64,000 bases of DNA from Pseudomonadales bacterium (GTDB lineage: Bacteria; Pseudomonadota; Gammaproteobacteria; Pseudomonadales; Azotimanducaceae). The stretch covers positions 1 to 64,000 of the forward strand of contig JALZVT010000002.1 in the NCBI GenBank assembly GCA_023300545.1. Direction: 5' to 3'. Numbering within the stretch: the stretch's first letter is position 1; every line of letters begins with the position of its first letter. Of the stretch, positions 35,179-43,950 are shown piece after piece. A program made the position numbers and the translations under genes. The notes under the pieces are model-generated. The model searched no databases, was not told where the DNA came from, and saw nothing but the letters and a program-made list of their open reading frames with translations.

Positions 35179-36354
35179 ATGACCGATTTTCGTACCGAAG
35201 TACGCGCCTGGCTCGAAGCCAACTGCCCACCCAGCATGCGCACACCCATGCCGGCCGATGAGCATCCGGGTGGCGGCAAAAATGCGATTTGGAAAAACCC
35301 CGAGAGCAAACTGTGGCTAGACCGCATGGCAGAGCGGGGTTACACGGTTCCAACTTGGCCCAAAGAATATGGCGGCGCAGGTCTAGACGCTGCGCACAAC
35401 CGCATATTGCAACAAGAGTTGCGCAACATTAACGCAAGGCCAGCCCACCTCGGCATGGGCATTAGTATGATTGGCCCTGCACTGCTTGAGTTTGGTACTG
35501 CAGAACAAAAAGCTGAGCACCTGCCAAAAATTGCGCGCGGCGATATCTGGTGGTGTCAGGGCTACAGCGAACCCAACGCCGGTTCAGACCTTGCAAGCCT
35601 GCGCACCAGCGCCGTTTCGGATGGCGATGAGTACATCATCAATGGTCAAAAAGTCTGGACCTCGGGGGCAGATCACGCTGATTGGATTTTCTGCCTGGTA
35701 CGAACCGATCCCGACGCACCAAAGCACGACGGCATCACCTTCATTCTTTTCAACATGACCGACCCCGGTGTCACCGTGAAGCCGATTCTGCTTATCAGCG
35801 GGCTCTCCCCTTTCTGCGAAACCTTTTTCGACAACGTGCGCGCACAAAAGAAAAATGTGATTGGCGAAGTAAACAAAGGTTGGACCGTTGCCAAGCGGCT
35901 ACTGCAGTACGAGCGCACATCGATTGGCAGCATTGGCCGCAGCAGTCAAAAGTCGGCGTCGATCGAAGAATTAGCCAAACAGTATGTTGGCGTTGTTGAC
36001 GGCAAGCTGGCCGACACCTCAGTGCGCAACGACATTCTTGCTCACCGTATGAACGATGCGTCTTACGCGCTCACCATGCGCAGAAACGCAGAACAGATGA
36101 AGGCCGGCATAGCGCCCGGCGCCATTTCATCCATGTTCAAGTACTACGGCACCGAGCAAAACAAGAAACGCTTTGAACTGCTGCTCGACATGATGGGTAC
36201 TCAGGGCGTCGGCTGGACCGGCGAGTCATTTGCCGGCGACGAAATAGACACCACCCGCGGTTGGCTACGATCAAAAGCAAACTCGATCGAAGGTGGCACG
36301 TCTGAAGTGCAATTGAATATTCTGGCCAAGCGAGTGCTCGAACTGCCCGAGTAA
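35179..36354 (+). CDS. Acyl-CoA dehydrogenase
   Basis: A 391-aa FAD acyl-CoA dehydrogenase starting MTDFRTEVRAWLEANCPP (AGGGA upstream of ATG 35179). YSEPNAGSDLASLRTSAV binds FAD/substrate, YIINGQKVWTSGADHADW is the mid-domain signature, and SIEGGTSEVQLNILAKRVLELP is the FAD-binding C-terminal motif. It introduces an alpha,beta double bond into an acyl-CoA, substrate unknown. It opens the operon containing the UGSC selenoprotein, with a 37-bp gap before it. Confidence 0.92.
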   Translation: MTDFRTEVRAWLEANCPPSMRTPMPADEHPGGGKNAIWKNPESKLWLDRMAERGYTVPTWPKEYGGAGLDAAHNRILQQELRNINARPAHLGMGISMIGPALLEFGTAEQKAEHLPKIARGDIWWCQGYSEPNAGSDLASLRTSAVSDGDEYIINGQKVWTSGADHADWIFCLVRTDPDAPKHDGITFILFNMTDPGVTVKPILLISGLSPFCETFFDNVRAQKKNVIGEVNKGWTVAKRLLQYERTSIGSIGRSSQKSASIEELAKQYVGVVDGKLADTSVRNDILAHRMNDASYALTMRRNAEQMKAGIAPGAISSMFKYYGTEQNKKRFELLLDMMGTQGVGWTGESFAGDEIDTTRGWLRSKANSIEGGTSEVQLNILAKRVLELPE

Positions 36355-36391
36355 GCGCCCCCCTACATAACCGAACCAACCGGAGAATCTG

Positions 36392-36940
36392 ATGCTTGAG
36401 TTTCATGACCCAAGAGCCGCAAAAGGCGGCGAGCCCGATGCGTACACACTAGGCATCGATCTGAGCCGACAAAATACGGCTCGAATCGTCTGCCTGGCCA
36501 ACGGCTTTCCAGATTCGGATCGATTCCTGCAAAAAATCGAAGAGGTACTGCTTGAGCAACTGCCGACGGCCGACGTTTTGCAGTTGAACAAAAACAACGC
36601 TTCCAGCATTGCCTCCGACGCGATGCTCGATGAAATGGACGGCTTTCAAGCCGCCATTGCTGCCTACGGGCACTGAGGCAGCTGCACAACCGGCACCGTG
36701 CGTGACGGCATCAACATCGCAAAACGCGGCATTCCAGCCGTTGCTTTAGTCACCGAAGACTTCTGGCCCCAAGGTGACTTTGTGGCCGAGAGTTTTGGCA
36801 TGCCTGACGTCCCGAGGGTTCGCATTCCACACCCTATTGCTGGCAGTGGCGATGCCAATATGCGGCGAGTGGCTGAACAGGTAGTTCCTGCCATCATCGA
36901 CGCACTCAAACAGGCGCACGTGCCGCCCCAGAATCTATGA
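36392..36940 (+). CDS. UGSC-family selenoprotein with in-frame UGA (Sec95)
   Basis: Two ORFs, 36392-36676 and 36698-36940, share one frame and are joined by a single TGA at 36674-36676 followed by GGC AGC TGC. Reading it as selenocysteine gives U95-G-S-C, the motif of the UGSC (seleno)protein family, whose other members have Cys there (CGSC). The 182-aa product runs MLEFHDPRAAKGGEPD...AAYGH-U-GSC-TTGTVRDGINIAKRGIP...IPHPIAGS. GGAG precedes the ATG. The family is a predicted thiol or seleno-redox enzyme. The gene is second in a five-gene operon and overlaps the next gene by ATGA. Confidence 0.88.
36677..36712 (+). promoter_or_regulatory. Candidate bacterial SECIS region after the UGA codon
   Basis: Bacterial SECIS hairpins lie just 3' of the UGA with an apical loop 16-37 nt away. 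Here CCGT (36696-36699) pairs with ACGG (36705-36708) around a GCGTG loop starting 24 nt downstream of the UGA; an alternative pairs GCAC (36684-36687) with GTGC (36698-36701). Both stems are short, and I cannot fold the RNA here, so this is only a candidate. Confidence 0.4.
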
Positions 36941-38049
36941 ACGCTAAGAGCGCTATGAACGATATTGCCGTAACCCATCTATCCGCAACAGACGAGAGTG
37001 CGGCGTTGGAACAGCTGCATGAACTTGGCTGCACCGATGGTCTGCCCGTTATCATTCCAACACCTGAACGCGTGGCCCGCATGGTTCTCGCTTCGGGCTA
37101 CGACGCTGAGCTCGCGCTGGGCAGCATGGGTCCGGGCGGTGGTGTTGCCAGCATAGAAAAGGTGGCAATCGCGGCCGTGATGGCCGGCTGCAAAACCGAC
37201 TACATGCCCATTGTGCTTGCCGCCGTACGTGCAGTGATTGATCCACAGTTCGACCTAACGGAAATGCAAGCCACCACCCACTGCACCGCGCCGTTGATTA
37301 TTGTTAATGGTCCGGCTCGGCACAGCTGTGGCCCCATCGCCTGCAGCTTTGGTGCACTCGGACCGGGCTTTCGACCCAACGCAAGCATCGGCCGAGCACT
37401 GCGCCTCGCCATGATAAATATCGGCGGCGCAAAACCCGGCGTCTCAGACATGGCCTTGCTCGGACACCCCGGCAAGTTCACTTACTGCCTGGGCGAAGAC
37501 GAAGAAAACAGTCCGCTGCCACCCCTGCACAGTGCTCGTGGCTTTAGCCCCGAAGACAGTACGGTTACCGTCATTGGCGCAGAAGCCCCGCACTCGGTGA
37601 TGTTCAGCGGCGACGCTGACAACCCCGAATCACCCAACGCCCTACTCGACGTGCTAGCCATTGGCCTTGCTAACCTCGCCACCAACAACGCCATACTCCG
37701 TGGCGGCAATGCGGTGGTGGTGCTTAACCCCGATCACGCCAACGTGCTGGCCGGTGCTGGACTTGATCGCGCAGCGATCCAACAGGCGCTGTTCGAGCGC
37801 GCCGCACATCCGGTCGAAGATATGATGCGGGTAGCACCAGGCCTCGCTAGTCGCTCTAAAGACGGCGAACAAGCTCCCAAACGAGCCTTTCGTCAGGCTG
37901 ACGATATCCTCGTATTGATGGCCGGCGGCTCTGGTCTGTACTCGATGGTCATGCCCAGCTGGTGCGCCGGCCCCAACAAAAACTCCGCCGTTACCGTGGC
38001 CATCGAAATCGATCAGTTTTGCGAAGTACCCGGCATGAGCAGTAACTGA
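36937..38049 (+). CDS. Conserved protein of unknown function encoded next to the UGSC selenoprotein
   Basis: A 370-aa protein I do not assign to a named family. It is rich in conserved-looking Gly, Pro and Cys motifs: GCTDGLPVIIPTPERVARM, GGGVASIEKVAIAAVMAGCKTDYMPIVLAAVRAV, ATTHCTAPLIIVNGPARHSCGPIACSFG, and FTYCLGEDEENSPLPPLH. There is no signal peptide or membrane segment. The Cys-containing motifs and the 4-bp ATGA overlap with the selenoprotein gene suggest the two act together, perhaps as partner subunits or successive enzymes. This inference comes from context only. Confidence 0.75.
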   Translation: MNAKSAMNDIAVTHLSATDESAALEQLHELGCTDGLPVIIPTPERVARMVLASGYDAELALGSMGPGGGVASIEKVAIAAVMAGCKTDYMPIVLAAVRAVIDPQFDLTEMQATTHCTAPLIIVNGPARHSCGPIACSFGALGPGFRPNASIGRALRLAMINIGGAKPGVSDMALLGHPGKFTYCLGEDEENSPLPPLHSARGFSPEDSTVTVIGAEAPHSVMFSGDADNPESPNALLDVLAIGLANLATNNAILRGGNAVVVLNPDHANVLAGAGLDRAAIQQALFERAAHPVEDMMRVAPGLASRSKDGEQAPKRAFRQADDILVLMAGGSGLYSMVMPSWCAGPNKNSAVTVAIEIDQFCEVPGMSSN

Positions 38050-38093
38050 GATCGCGGGGTAAACTCAAGGGCCGCAATCAAACGGTCCGATTG

Positions 38094-39815
38094 ATGCTTG
38101 CAACGATCCACACCTCCCGTCATCTCACAAGCCTACTGCTGATCACGGCGTTACTGAGCGCCTGTGGTGGTCCTGCACAAGGCCCTGAACTCGCTACGCC
38201 ATTGGGTGTGGCCCAAGGCACCTTTGCTGACGGCGTACACGTTTTTCGCGACCTACCCTATGCCAGCCCGCCAATCGGTGAACGCCGCTGGCAACGCCCG
38301 GCGCAGGTAGAAGCCTGGGAAGGCGTTCGCGACGCCACCAGCAACCGCGCGATCTGCGAACAGCCCCTGGGTGATAACGATCTGGGTGGCGGCTTTTTGG
38401 AGAGACTGTTGGCAGGTGCTGGATTCTCCAGCTTCGGCAAATTCATGATCGGCACCTTCGCGGGCCTCGCCGGCAATGAACCCATGAGCGAAGATTGCCT
38501 GACGCTCACCGTGCGCACCCAGTCTCTCGACACCAACGCAAAGCTTCCGGTCATGGTCTGGATTCACGGCGGCGCACACCGCTACGGTTACGGCAATCAG
38601 GGCTTCAGCGACTCCAATGCGCTGGCCGACAAAGGCGTGGTGCACGTTTCAATTAACTACCGCCTTGGCATTTGGGGCTTCTTTGCGCACAGCGAACTGG
38701 CGGCGGAAGACGCCAACGGCAGCACCGGCAACTACGGTTTGCTGGATCAGATACAGTCATTGCGCTGGGTACAGGCAAACATTGCCAGCTTTGGTGGTGA
38801 CCCTGACAACGTCACCATTTTTGGCGAGTCAGCAGGCGGCCATTCGGTCGGGCAAATCATCGCGTCACCCCTGTCACGCGGTCTCGTGCACGGCGCCATC
38901 GCCCAGAGCGGTACCGGCAATCAGCAAATGCTGCACAACAGCGAACACGTCGAAGGCCTTTCTGGGTTTGCGGCAGGGGCTCGCTTTGCCGAACTGCAAG
39001 GCATTAGCGGAACCGATCAGCTAGCCCGTCTTCGCGCGCTTAGTGTCGAACAGATACGCGAGTTCGAAAATGCAGATACTGAAATGAGCCGCACCTATCA
39101 TCCCCAGGTTGACGGCTATGCGTTACCTAAAACCGTGGCTGAAATTTTTACCGCCGGTGAACAGGCCCATGTGCCCCTGCTGCTTGGCAGCAACGCTGAC
39201 GAAGGCTCCGTGCTCGGCTACATCATTCCTATCTCAATCGACGGAGTGGCGGAGTTGCGACCTAAGACCGTTGCAGGTTGGGACCGCTACCTTGCACAAC
39301 ACGCCCCCGAACTACACGACGAATACGCGGTAGAGAACGCAGCAGACTTACAGAACGCGCATTTTCGTTTGGTTGGCGACGCCATGTTCGGTCGGCATGC
39401 GTTTTACACCGCCGAAAATCACTTTATAACCGGCTCACCCACCTGGCTGTATTTTTTCGAACGCACACCAGATTCAGCCGAGCAAACTATCGGCGCCACT
39501 CACGCGCTAGAGCTGCAGCCTCTATTCAATAGTTTCATCCCATTCTGGCCCAAGGGCGATCGCGACGATGAGCTTGCGCAGCAAATGAGCTCTTACTGGA
39601 CCAACTTTGCCAAAGTGAAAAACCCAAACGGCGAAGGCCTGCCAAAATGGCCCGGATTTGATCCAGCTCTTGCCCAAGAAATGGCGCTCGGCCATCAAGT
39701 CACGCAAGCACGCAGAGTCGCACGCCAGAATATTTACGAAGGCCTGCGTGCCCAACAAGAAACGCGCCTAGAAAAACTACAGGCTCTTCGCAGTCAATCA
39801 ACAGGAGCACGCTAA
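38094..39815 (+). CDS. Lipoprotein carboxylesterase type B
   Basis: A 573-aa alpha/beta-hydrolase of the COesterase family with a lipoprotein signal (LLLITALLSAC, lipidated Cys near residue 23). FGESAGGHSVG carries the nucleophilic serine, WIHGGAHRYGYG the oxyanion hole, SEDCLTLTV the conserved N-terminal Cys loop, and EGSVLGY and GATHALELQPLF the Glu/His region. It hydrolyses esters at the cell envelope. It follows the 370-aa gene by 44 bp and ends directly at the ThDP start (TAAATG). Confidence 0.9.
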   Translation: MLATIHTSRHLTSLLLITALLSACGGPAQGPELATPLGVAQGTFADGVHVFRDLPYASPPIGERRWQRPAQVEAWEGVRDATSNRAICEQPLGDNDLGGGFLERLLAGAGFSSFGKFMIGTFAGLAGNEPMSEDCLTLTVRTQSLDTNAKLPVMVWIHGGAHRYGYGNQGFSDSNALADKGVVHVSINYRLGIWGFFAHSELAAEDANGSTGNYGLLDQIQSLRWVQANIASFGGDPDNVTIFGESAGGHSVGQIIASPLSRGLVHGAIAQSGTGNQQMLHNSEHVEGLSGFAAGARFAELQGISGTDQLARLRALSVEQIREFENADTEMSRTYHPQVDGYALPKTVAEIFTAGEQAHVPLLLGSNADEGSVLGYIIPISIDGVAELRPKTVAGWDRYLAQHAPELHDEYAVENAADLQNAHFRLVGDAMFGRHAFYTAENHFITGSPTWLYFFERTPDSAEQTIGATHALELQPLFNSFIPFWPKGDRDDELAQQMSSYWTNFAKVKNPNGEGLPKWPGFDPALAQEMALGHQVTQARRVARQNIYEGLRAQQETRLEKLQALRSQSTGAR

Positions 39816-41492
39816 ATGCGCGGCAGACAGATATTCATGGACGCCCTTCGAGCTCACGGTGTCGACAAAATTTTTGGCAACCCGGGCACAACCGAAAACC
39901 CACTGCTCGACAGCCTGATCGACTACCCGGACATCGATTACGTCACCTCACTGCATGAGGGCGTCGCGGTGTCTGCTGCAAGTTTTTACACCCAGTCTGC
40001 CAACAAACCCGCTGTGGTAAATCTGCACGTCGCACCGGGCCTGGGCAACGGTCTTGGCGCGATTTACGGTGCGCTGAAGGCTCGCTCCCCCGTAGTGATT
40101 ACCGCTGGCCAACAAGACACCCGCATGCGCATGCGCTCACCGCTGTTATCCCACGATCTAGTAGCGATGGCTGCACCCGTCACCAAGTGGAGTGTGGAAC
40201 CGGCAAGCGCTGACGAAATAGGCCCCATCATGCAACGCGCGTTCAAGATCGCCCAGGAACACCCGGCGGGCCCCGTGTTTGTTGCGCTGCCGATCAATGT
40301 CATGGAACAAGAAAGCAGCGTTGCCGCCACAACAATGGGTCATGCTTTTGACGCGGTAACTCCAGACGCTGGCGGCATCGAACAACTGCAGGAGCTGCTT
40401 ACCGCGGCACAATCGCCCGTGATCATCGCCGGCGACGAGGTCGCTCGCACCGGCGCGTTTCACACACTGGTCTTGCTGGCAGAACAGCTGGGCGCGCCGG
40501 TGTACAACGAGCCGCTGCGTGCGCAGGTCGCGTTCCCGAACAACCACCCCAGTTACGCGGGCCGACTTGGGCTTGAAGCCAGCAGCATCAAACGCGCGCT
40601 TGCCGGTCACGATCTGGTTTTAATGATTGGCGGCGTGCAACTGGAAGAGGTCTGGTACGACGACTGCGAACCCTTTCCAGACAATGCCAAGCGCGTTCAG
40701 ATTGAATGCACCCGCGCCGAACTCGCCGTCGATCATCGCATCGACCTTGGGCTCTACGGCGATCTTGCAGAAACTCTGGCGCTCACCGTTAACGCCATTC
40801 AAACCCTACCCGGTGACTACGCCAAAAACGCCCGCGCTCGCAGCCAGCAAATAGCCCAACGCCGAGAGAAAACCCAGGCAGCGGCACAGGCAAGCCTCGA
40901 CAAAACCTGGGACGCATCACCCATGGCGCCCGCGCGCGCACTGCATGAACTTGCAAACGCACTACCAAACAACAGCATTGTGGTCGACGAATCGATCACC
41001 GCATCGGTTGAACTGGCGCGAGTATTCAATTTCAAACAGCCCGGCGACTACATTGGTGGCCGCGGTGGCGGTATTGGCCAGGGCATTGCCGGCGCGATTG
41101 GTGTACAGGTTGCACAGCCTGATCGCGCTGTCATTGCACTCACCGGTGATGGCTCCGCCATGTACAGCATCGCCGCGCTGTGGAGTGCAAGTCATCACAA
41201 CCTGCCCATCCTGTTTGTGGTTTTGTCGAATCGCGAATACCGCGTACTCAAGCACAACATGGATATCTATCGCGCGCGCTTCGACACCAACTCGAACAAG
41301 CCCTATCCCAACATGGACCTGACTAACCCTACGCTGGGCTTTGTCGATATCGCCAAAGGCTTTGGGCTAGAAGCGCAACAGATAACCGATGCAGATGACA
41401 TTGGCGAACGGGTCAGCGCACTTCTTGCTGCAAAGCGTCCCGCGTTGCTCGATATTGTGGTTTCGGGCAAAGACTTCGGTATGGAGAACTAA
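39816..41492 (+). CDS. ThDP-dependent 2-oxoacid decarboxylase, benzoylformate decarboxylase-like
   Basis: A 558-aa ThDP enzyme. The Pyr domain has FGNPGTTENPLL and the activating Glu in SLHEGVAVSAA. LHVAPGLGNGLGAIYGALKARSPVVITAGQQDTR closely parallels benzoylformate decarboxylase, including the conserved histidine. The PP domain has GDGSAMYSIAALWSASHHNLPILFVVLSNREYRVL, the diphosphate-binding GDG...N motif. It would decarboxylate a 2-oxoacid to an aldehyde or ligate aldehydes. AGGAG precedes the ATG. It ends the selenoprotein operon and is followed by a hairpin. Confidence 0.9.
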   Translation: MRGRQIFMDALRAHGVDKIFGNPGTTENPLLDSLIDYPDIDYVTSLHEGVAVSAASFYTQSANKPAVVNLHVAPGLGNGLGAIYGALKARSPVVITAGQQDTRMRMRSPLLSHDLVAMAAPVTKWSVEPASADEIGPIMQRAFKIAQEHPAGPVFVALPINVMEQESSVAATTMGHAFDAVTPDAGGIEQLQELLTAAQSPVIIAGDEVARTGAFHTLVLLAEQLGAPVYNEPLRAQVAFPNNHPSYAGRLGLEASSIKRALAGHDLVLMIGGVQLEEVWYDDCEPFPDNAKRVQIECTRAELAVDHRIDLGLYGDLAETLALTVNAIQTLPGDYAKNARARSQQIAQRREKTQAAAQASLDKTWDASPMAPARALHELANALPNNSIVVDESITASVELARVFNFKQPGDYIGGRGGGIGQGIAGAIGVQVAQPDRAVIALTGDGSAMYSIAALWSASHHNLPILFVVLSNREYRVLKHNMDIYRARFDTNSNKPYPNMDLTNPTLGFVDIAKGFGLEAQQITDADDIGERVSALLAAKRPALLDIVVSGKDFGMEN

Positions 41493-41515
41493 CGGCTCAA
41501 CACCTGGTTGAGCCG
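41493..41515 (+). terminator. Hairpin terminator after the ThDP gene
   Basis: CGGCTCAAC and GTTGAGCCG pair perfectly (9 bp) around the ACCTG loop starting just after the stop codon. A T run is absent (GATTAG follows), so it may be a Rho-assisted or bidirectional terminator of the selenoprotein operon and the convergent TonB receptor gene. Confidence 0.55.
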
Positions 41516-41549
41516 ATTAGCACTGAGCGCCATGCCGGGCTGGGCTGTT

Positions 41550-43604
41550 CTAAAACAGCAGCCGAGCCCCTAGCTCAAAGGTTCGCCCGGGCGCAGGAGC
41601 AAAATCTTTGATAAACGAGGTGTGACTGCGCTGTTCGTCGTCCGTTAGATTTTTCCCAGCGACGAAGAGGTTTAGCGAGCTCTCGCCGAACGGGAAAGTC
41701 GCGCCAACATACACACTCAAATCATCATAGTCAGACGTAGTCAGCTCATCAGGAGAAACGTCGTCCTGATCATCAACATGCAGATAGTCGAGGGTTGCCG
41801 TTAAAACACCGCTGTTCAGCTCGACACCAAAGCCGTACCTGAGTGGGGGAATGCGCGGTATGTTGTCATTACCACTCACATCAAGCTCTGCCTCAACAAA
41901 GTCAGCCAATACACGCAGTTTTGCATTACCACCTTCCCACTGCGCAACCTGCACACTGGCTTCCAGATCAACACCAAAAAACAGCGCATCTTCCTGTTGA
42001 AACTGGAACACCGGCAACCCATCTTCGATGCCACCTGTGGCCTGCTCGTAGATAAAGTCGGTAAAGCTGGTGACATAGGTGGTCACGGTGGTATCCCAAA
42101 TGTCGCCATCGAACTTCAGGGTCGCGGCGATGCTAACAGCACGCTCGTTATCGAGATCCGGGTCGCCTAGTTCAAAAGCGTTGGTGACGAGATGGGGTCC
42201 GTTAGAAAAAAGCTCTTCGCTCACTGGTGCTCGTGATGAATAGTCCGCCACCACCCCAAGATTCCAACCGTCACCGAATGGTGCTACCACACCCAGTGAG
42301 ACAGAGTAGGTGGTGAAGTCTTCGTCGTCGCCATTTTGTGGCTCGTGCTCGACTCGGCCGACCCGCAACCCACCTTCAAGATCGAAATTAGCAAAGGATC
42401 GTTCCGCTACCCAAAACACGCCGGTATCACGGGTATCAACCGGCGGCACAAACGCCTCTTCACCAATAGCTGAAAACTCCCGATCGGTGTGTTGGAAACC
42501 AATCGCTCCCGCCCAGTTGCCTTTTTCGTAGAGCAACTCGGTGCGCAATTCCCAGGCTTCATTGGAAAAATCTGTCGCCACCTCACCATTGGGTTCAATT
42601 TCTTGATGCTCGTAATCGTTGATGCCCAGACGGACATTCAGGCCCGAAAACACACCAAAAGGATTGCTAATGCCCAACTCCAGATCGACTCGAGTTTGCT
42701 CAAGCTCCAGCAGCGGGTTGCCTTCCTCTTCCTCCGCGCCTTCGTCTTCGCCTTCCTCTTCTGCGTGTCCACCCGGCAAGCCATATTCGGAATCGATTCG
42801 ACCAACAGAAACCCCAAAGAAGCCACCATCAAATACGTAGGATGCACCACCTGCATAGGACGTAGACTCAAACTGCGAGCCCGGCAGAATTCCACGAACT
42901 TCGTCGTCGTCACCCTCTTCACCACCTGCTTCTGCTGCTTCAAGCGCTCGCAATTGAGCAGACTCGGCAAACCCCGGAATCTCATACTCATCGCCGTCTT
43001 TGAACGTACCATCCAGGTGCCAGGCAAACCGGCCACTACCACCGTTGAACTTCGCAGCAGTGCTATTGCCATTAGTGTTGGTGTCAAAGCGCGTTTCAAT
43101 ACCGCCAGAAATTTTATGTTCGGGTACCGCGTGAGGAATCCGACCGGTGTGGACATCAACCACGCCACCGATAGCGCCGGACCCATACAACAAAGTAGAC
43201 GGGCCTTTCAGAACTTCGATGCGTTCCGCGATAAAGGGCTCAACCGACACGGCATGGTCAGCACTGGTCACCGACACATCCAATGTATCAATACGGTCTT
43301 CCATGATGCGGACCCGAGGTCCGCCCAAGCCATGAATGACGGGACGGCCAACGGCTTTACCAAATTGCGCAGAACGAATACCGGGTTCGCGGCCTAGCGT
43401 GTCGCCAATACTCGCGGAACGCTTGCGATCAAGCTCTGCACCCTGAAGCACCTCGGACGCCTGAGACAAACCTTCCCCCGACAACGGATGGGCCACAACA
43501 ACAACTTCTTCAATAACATCGCTGCGCTCCTGGGCGCCCACTGGCCCAAGGGCCAAAATAGGTCCAATCAATGCCGCAGACAGCACTACATTTTCGATTT
43601 TCAT
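41550..43604 (-). CDS. TonB-dependent outer-membrane receptor, ZnuD-like
   Basis: A 684-aa receptor with signal peptide (MKIENVVLSAALIGPILALGPVGAQE), TonB box region (EEVVVVAHPLSGEGL), plug domain (DTLGREPGIRSAQFGKAVGRPVIHGLGGPRVRIMEDRI; ERIEVLKGPSTLLYGSGAIGGVVDVHTGRIPH), and a beta-barrel ending in FELGARLLF. Two acidic loops are inserted, near residues 224-235 and 275-297 (GGHAEEEGEDEGAEEEEGN), suggesting binding of divalent metal such as zinc. ATG at 43604 follows GAGGA. It is co-directional with the small HxH/CxxC protein upstream. Confidence 0.9.
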   Translation of the reverse strand: MKIENVVLSAALIGPILALGPVGAQERSDVIEEVVVVAHPLSGEGLSQASEVLQGAELDRKRSASIGDTLGREPGIRSAQFGKAVGRPVIHGLGGPRVRIMEDRIDTLDVSVTSADHAVSVEPFIAERIEVLKGPSTLLYGSGAIGGVVDVHTGRIPHAVPEHKISGGIETRFDTNTNGNSTAAKFNGGSGRFAWHLDGTFKDGDEYEIPGFAESAQLRALEAAEAGGEEGDDDEVRGILPGSQFESTSYAGGASYVFDGGFFGVSVGRIDSEYGLPGGHAEEEGEDEGAEEEEGNPLLELEQTRVDLELGISNPFGVFSGLNVRLGINDYEHQEIEPNGEVATDFSNEAWELRTELLYEKGNWAGAIGFQHTDREFSAIGEEAFVPPVDTRDTGVFWVAERSFANFDLEGGLRVGRVEHEPQNGDDEDFTTYSVSLGVVAPFGDGWNLGVVADYSSRAPVSEELFSNGPHLVTNAFELGDPDLDNERAVSIAATLKFDGDIWDTTVTTYVTSFTDFIYEQATGGIEDGLPVFQFQQEDALFFGVDLEASVQVAQWEGGNAKLRVLADFVEAELDVSGNDNIPRIPPLRYGFGVELNSGVLTATLDYLHVDDQDDVSPDELTTSDYDDLSVYVGATFPFGESSLNLFVAGKNLTDDEQRSHTSFIKDFAPAPGRTFELGARLLF

Positions 43605-43674
43605 CGATTTTCCTCGTTTACTACATAACAGCCAGACACTACCGCCCGGCATTCAACGCTTGGGTTCTCTTTGG

Positions 43675-43950
43675 TTACAAGTGTTGCTGTAGGTCGGGAG
43701 GTCCGCGGACGCGGGGAGCTGTGCCGGGTGCGCTGTTGATGCACACCACGTCAGCCGCAATAAACTCGGTTCTTGCGCAGAGAATAGCGCTCGGGGTTTG
43801 CAGGGAGTTTAGGGTCGGCGTGTTATCCCCATGCGCGCACACCAGACAGGACGTTGAGGTGTCCTCTGAGTGTACGTGCTGCTGGGCGAACACTTGGCTC
43901 ACCAAGGTCGCCGTCAGAAGCAATGCGATTAAAAGCCGACTGGTAGTCAT
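43675..43950 (-). CDS. Small exported HxH/CxxC metal-binding-type protein (DUF2946-like)
   Basis: A 91-aa protein with a signal peptide (LLIALLLTATLVSQVFA, cleaved before QQHVHSED). The mature part contains HVHSEDTSTSCLVCAHGDNTP, an HxH plus CxxC-H cluster, and ends RGPPDLQQHL. Such proteins occur next to TonB receptors for copper or zinc and likely bind metal in the periplasm. It lies 70 bp upstream of the receptor gene and is probably co-transcribed. I found no recognisable Zur box upstream. Confidence 0.75.
   Translation of the reverse strand: MTTSRLLIALLLTATLVSQVFAQQHVHSEDTSTSCLVCAHGDNTPTLNSLQTPSAILCARTEFIAADVVCINSAPGTAPRVRGPPDLQQHL

Noticed and set aside
36392-36940. Reading the two small frames as a nonsense-mutated pseudogene
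   Set aside because: They are in one frame, the interrupting codon is TGA rather than TAA or TAG, it sits exactly at U-G-S-C, and the downstream part keeps a coupled ATGA overlap with the next gene.
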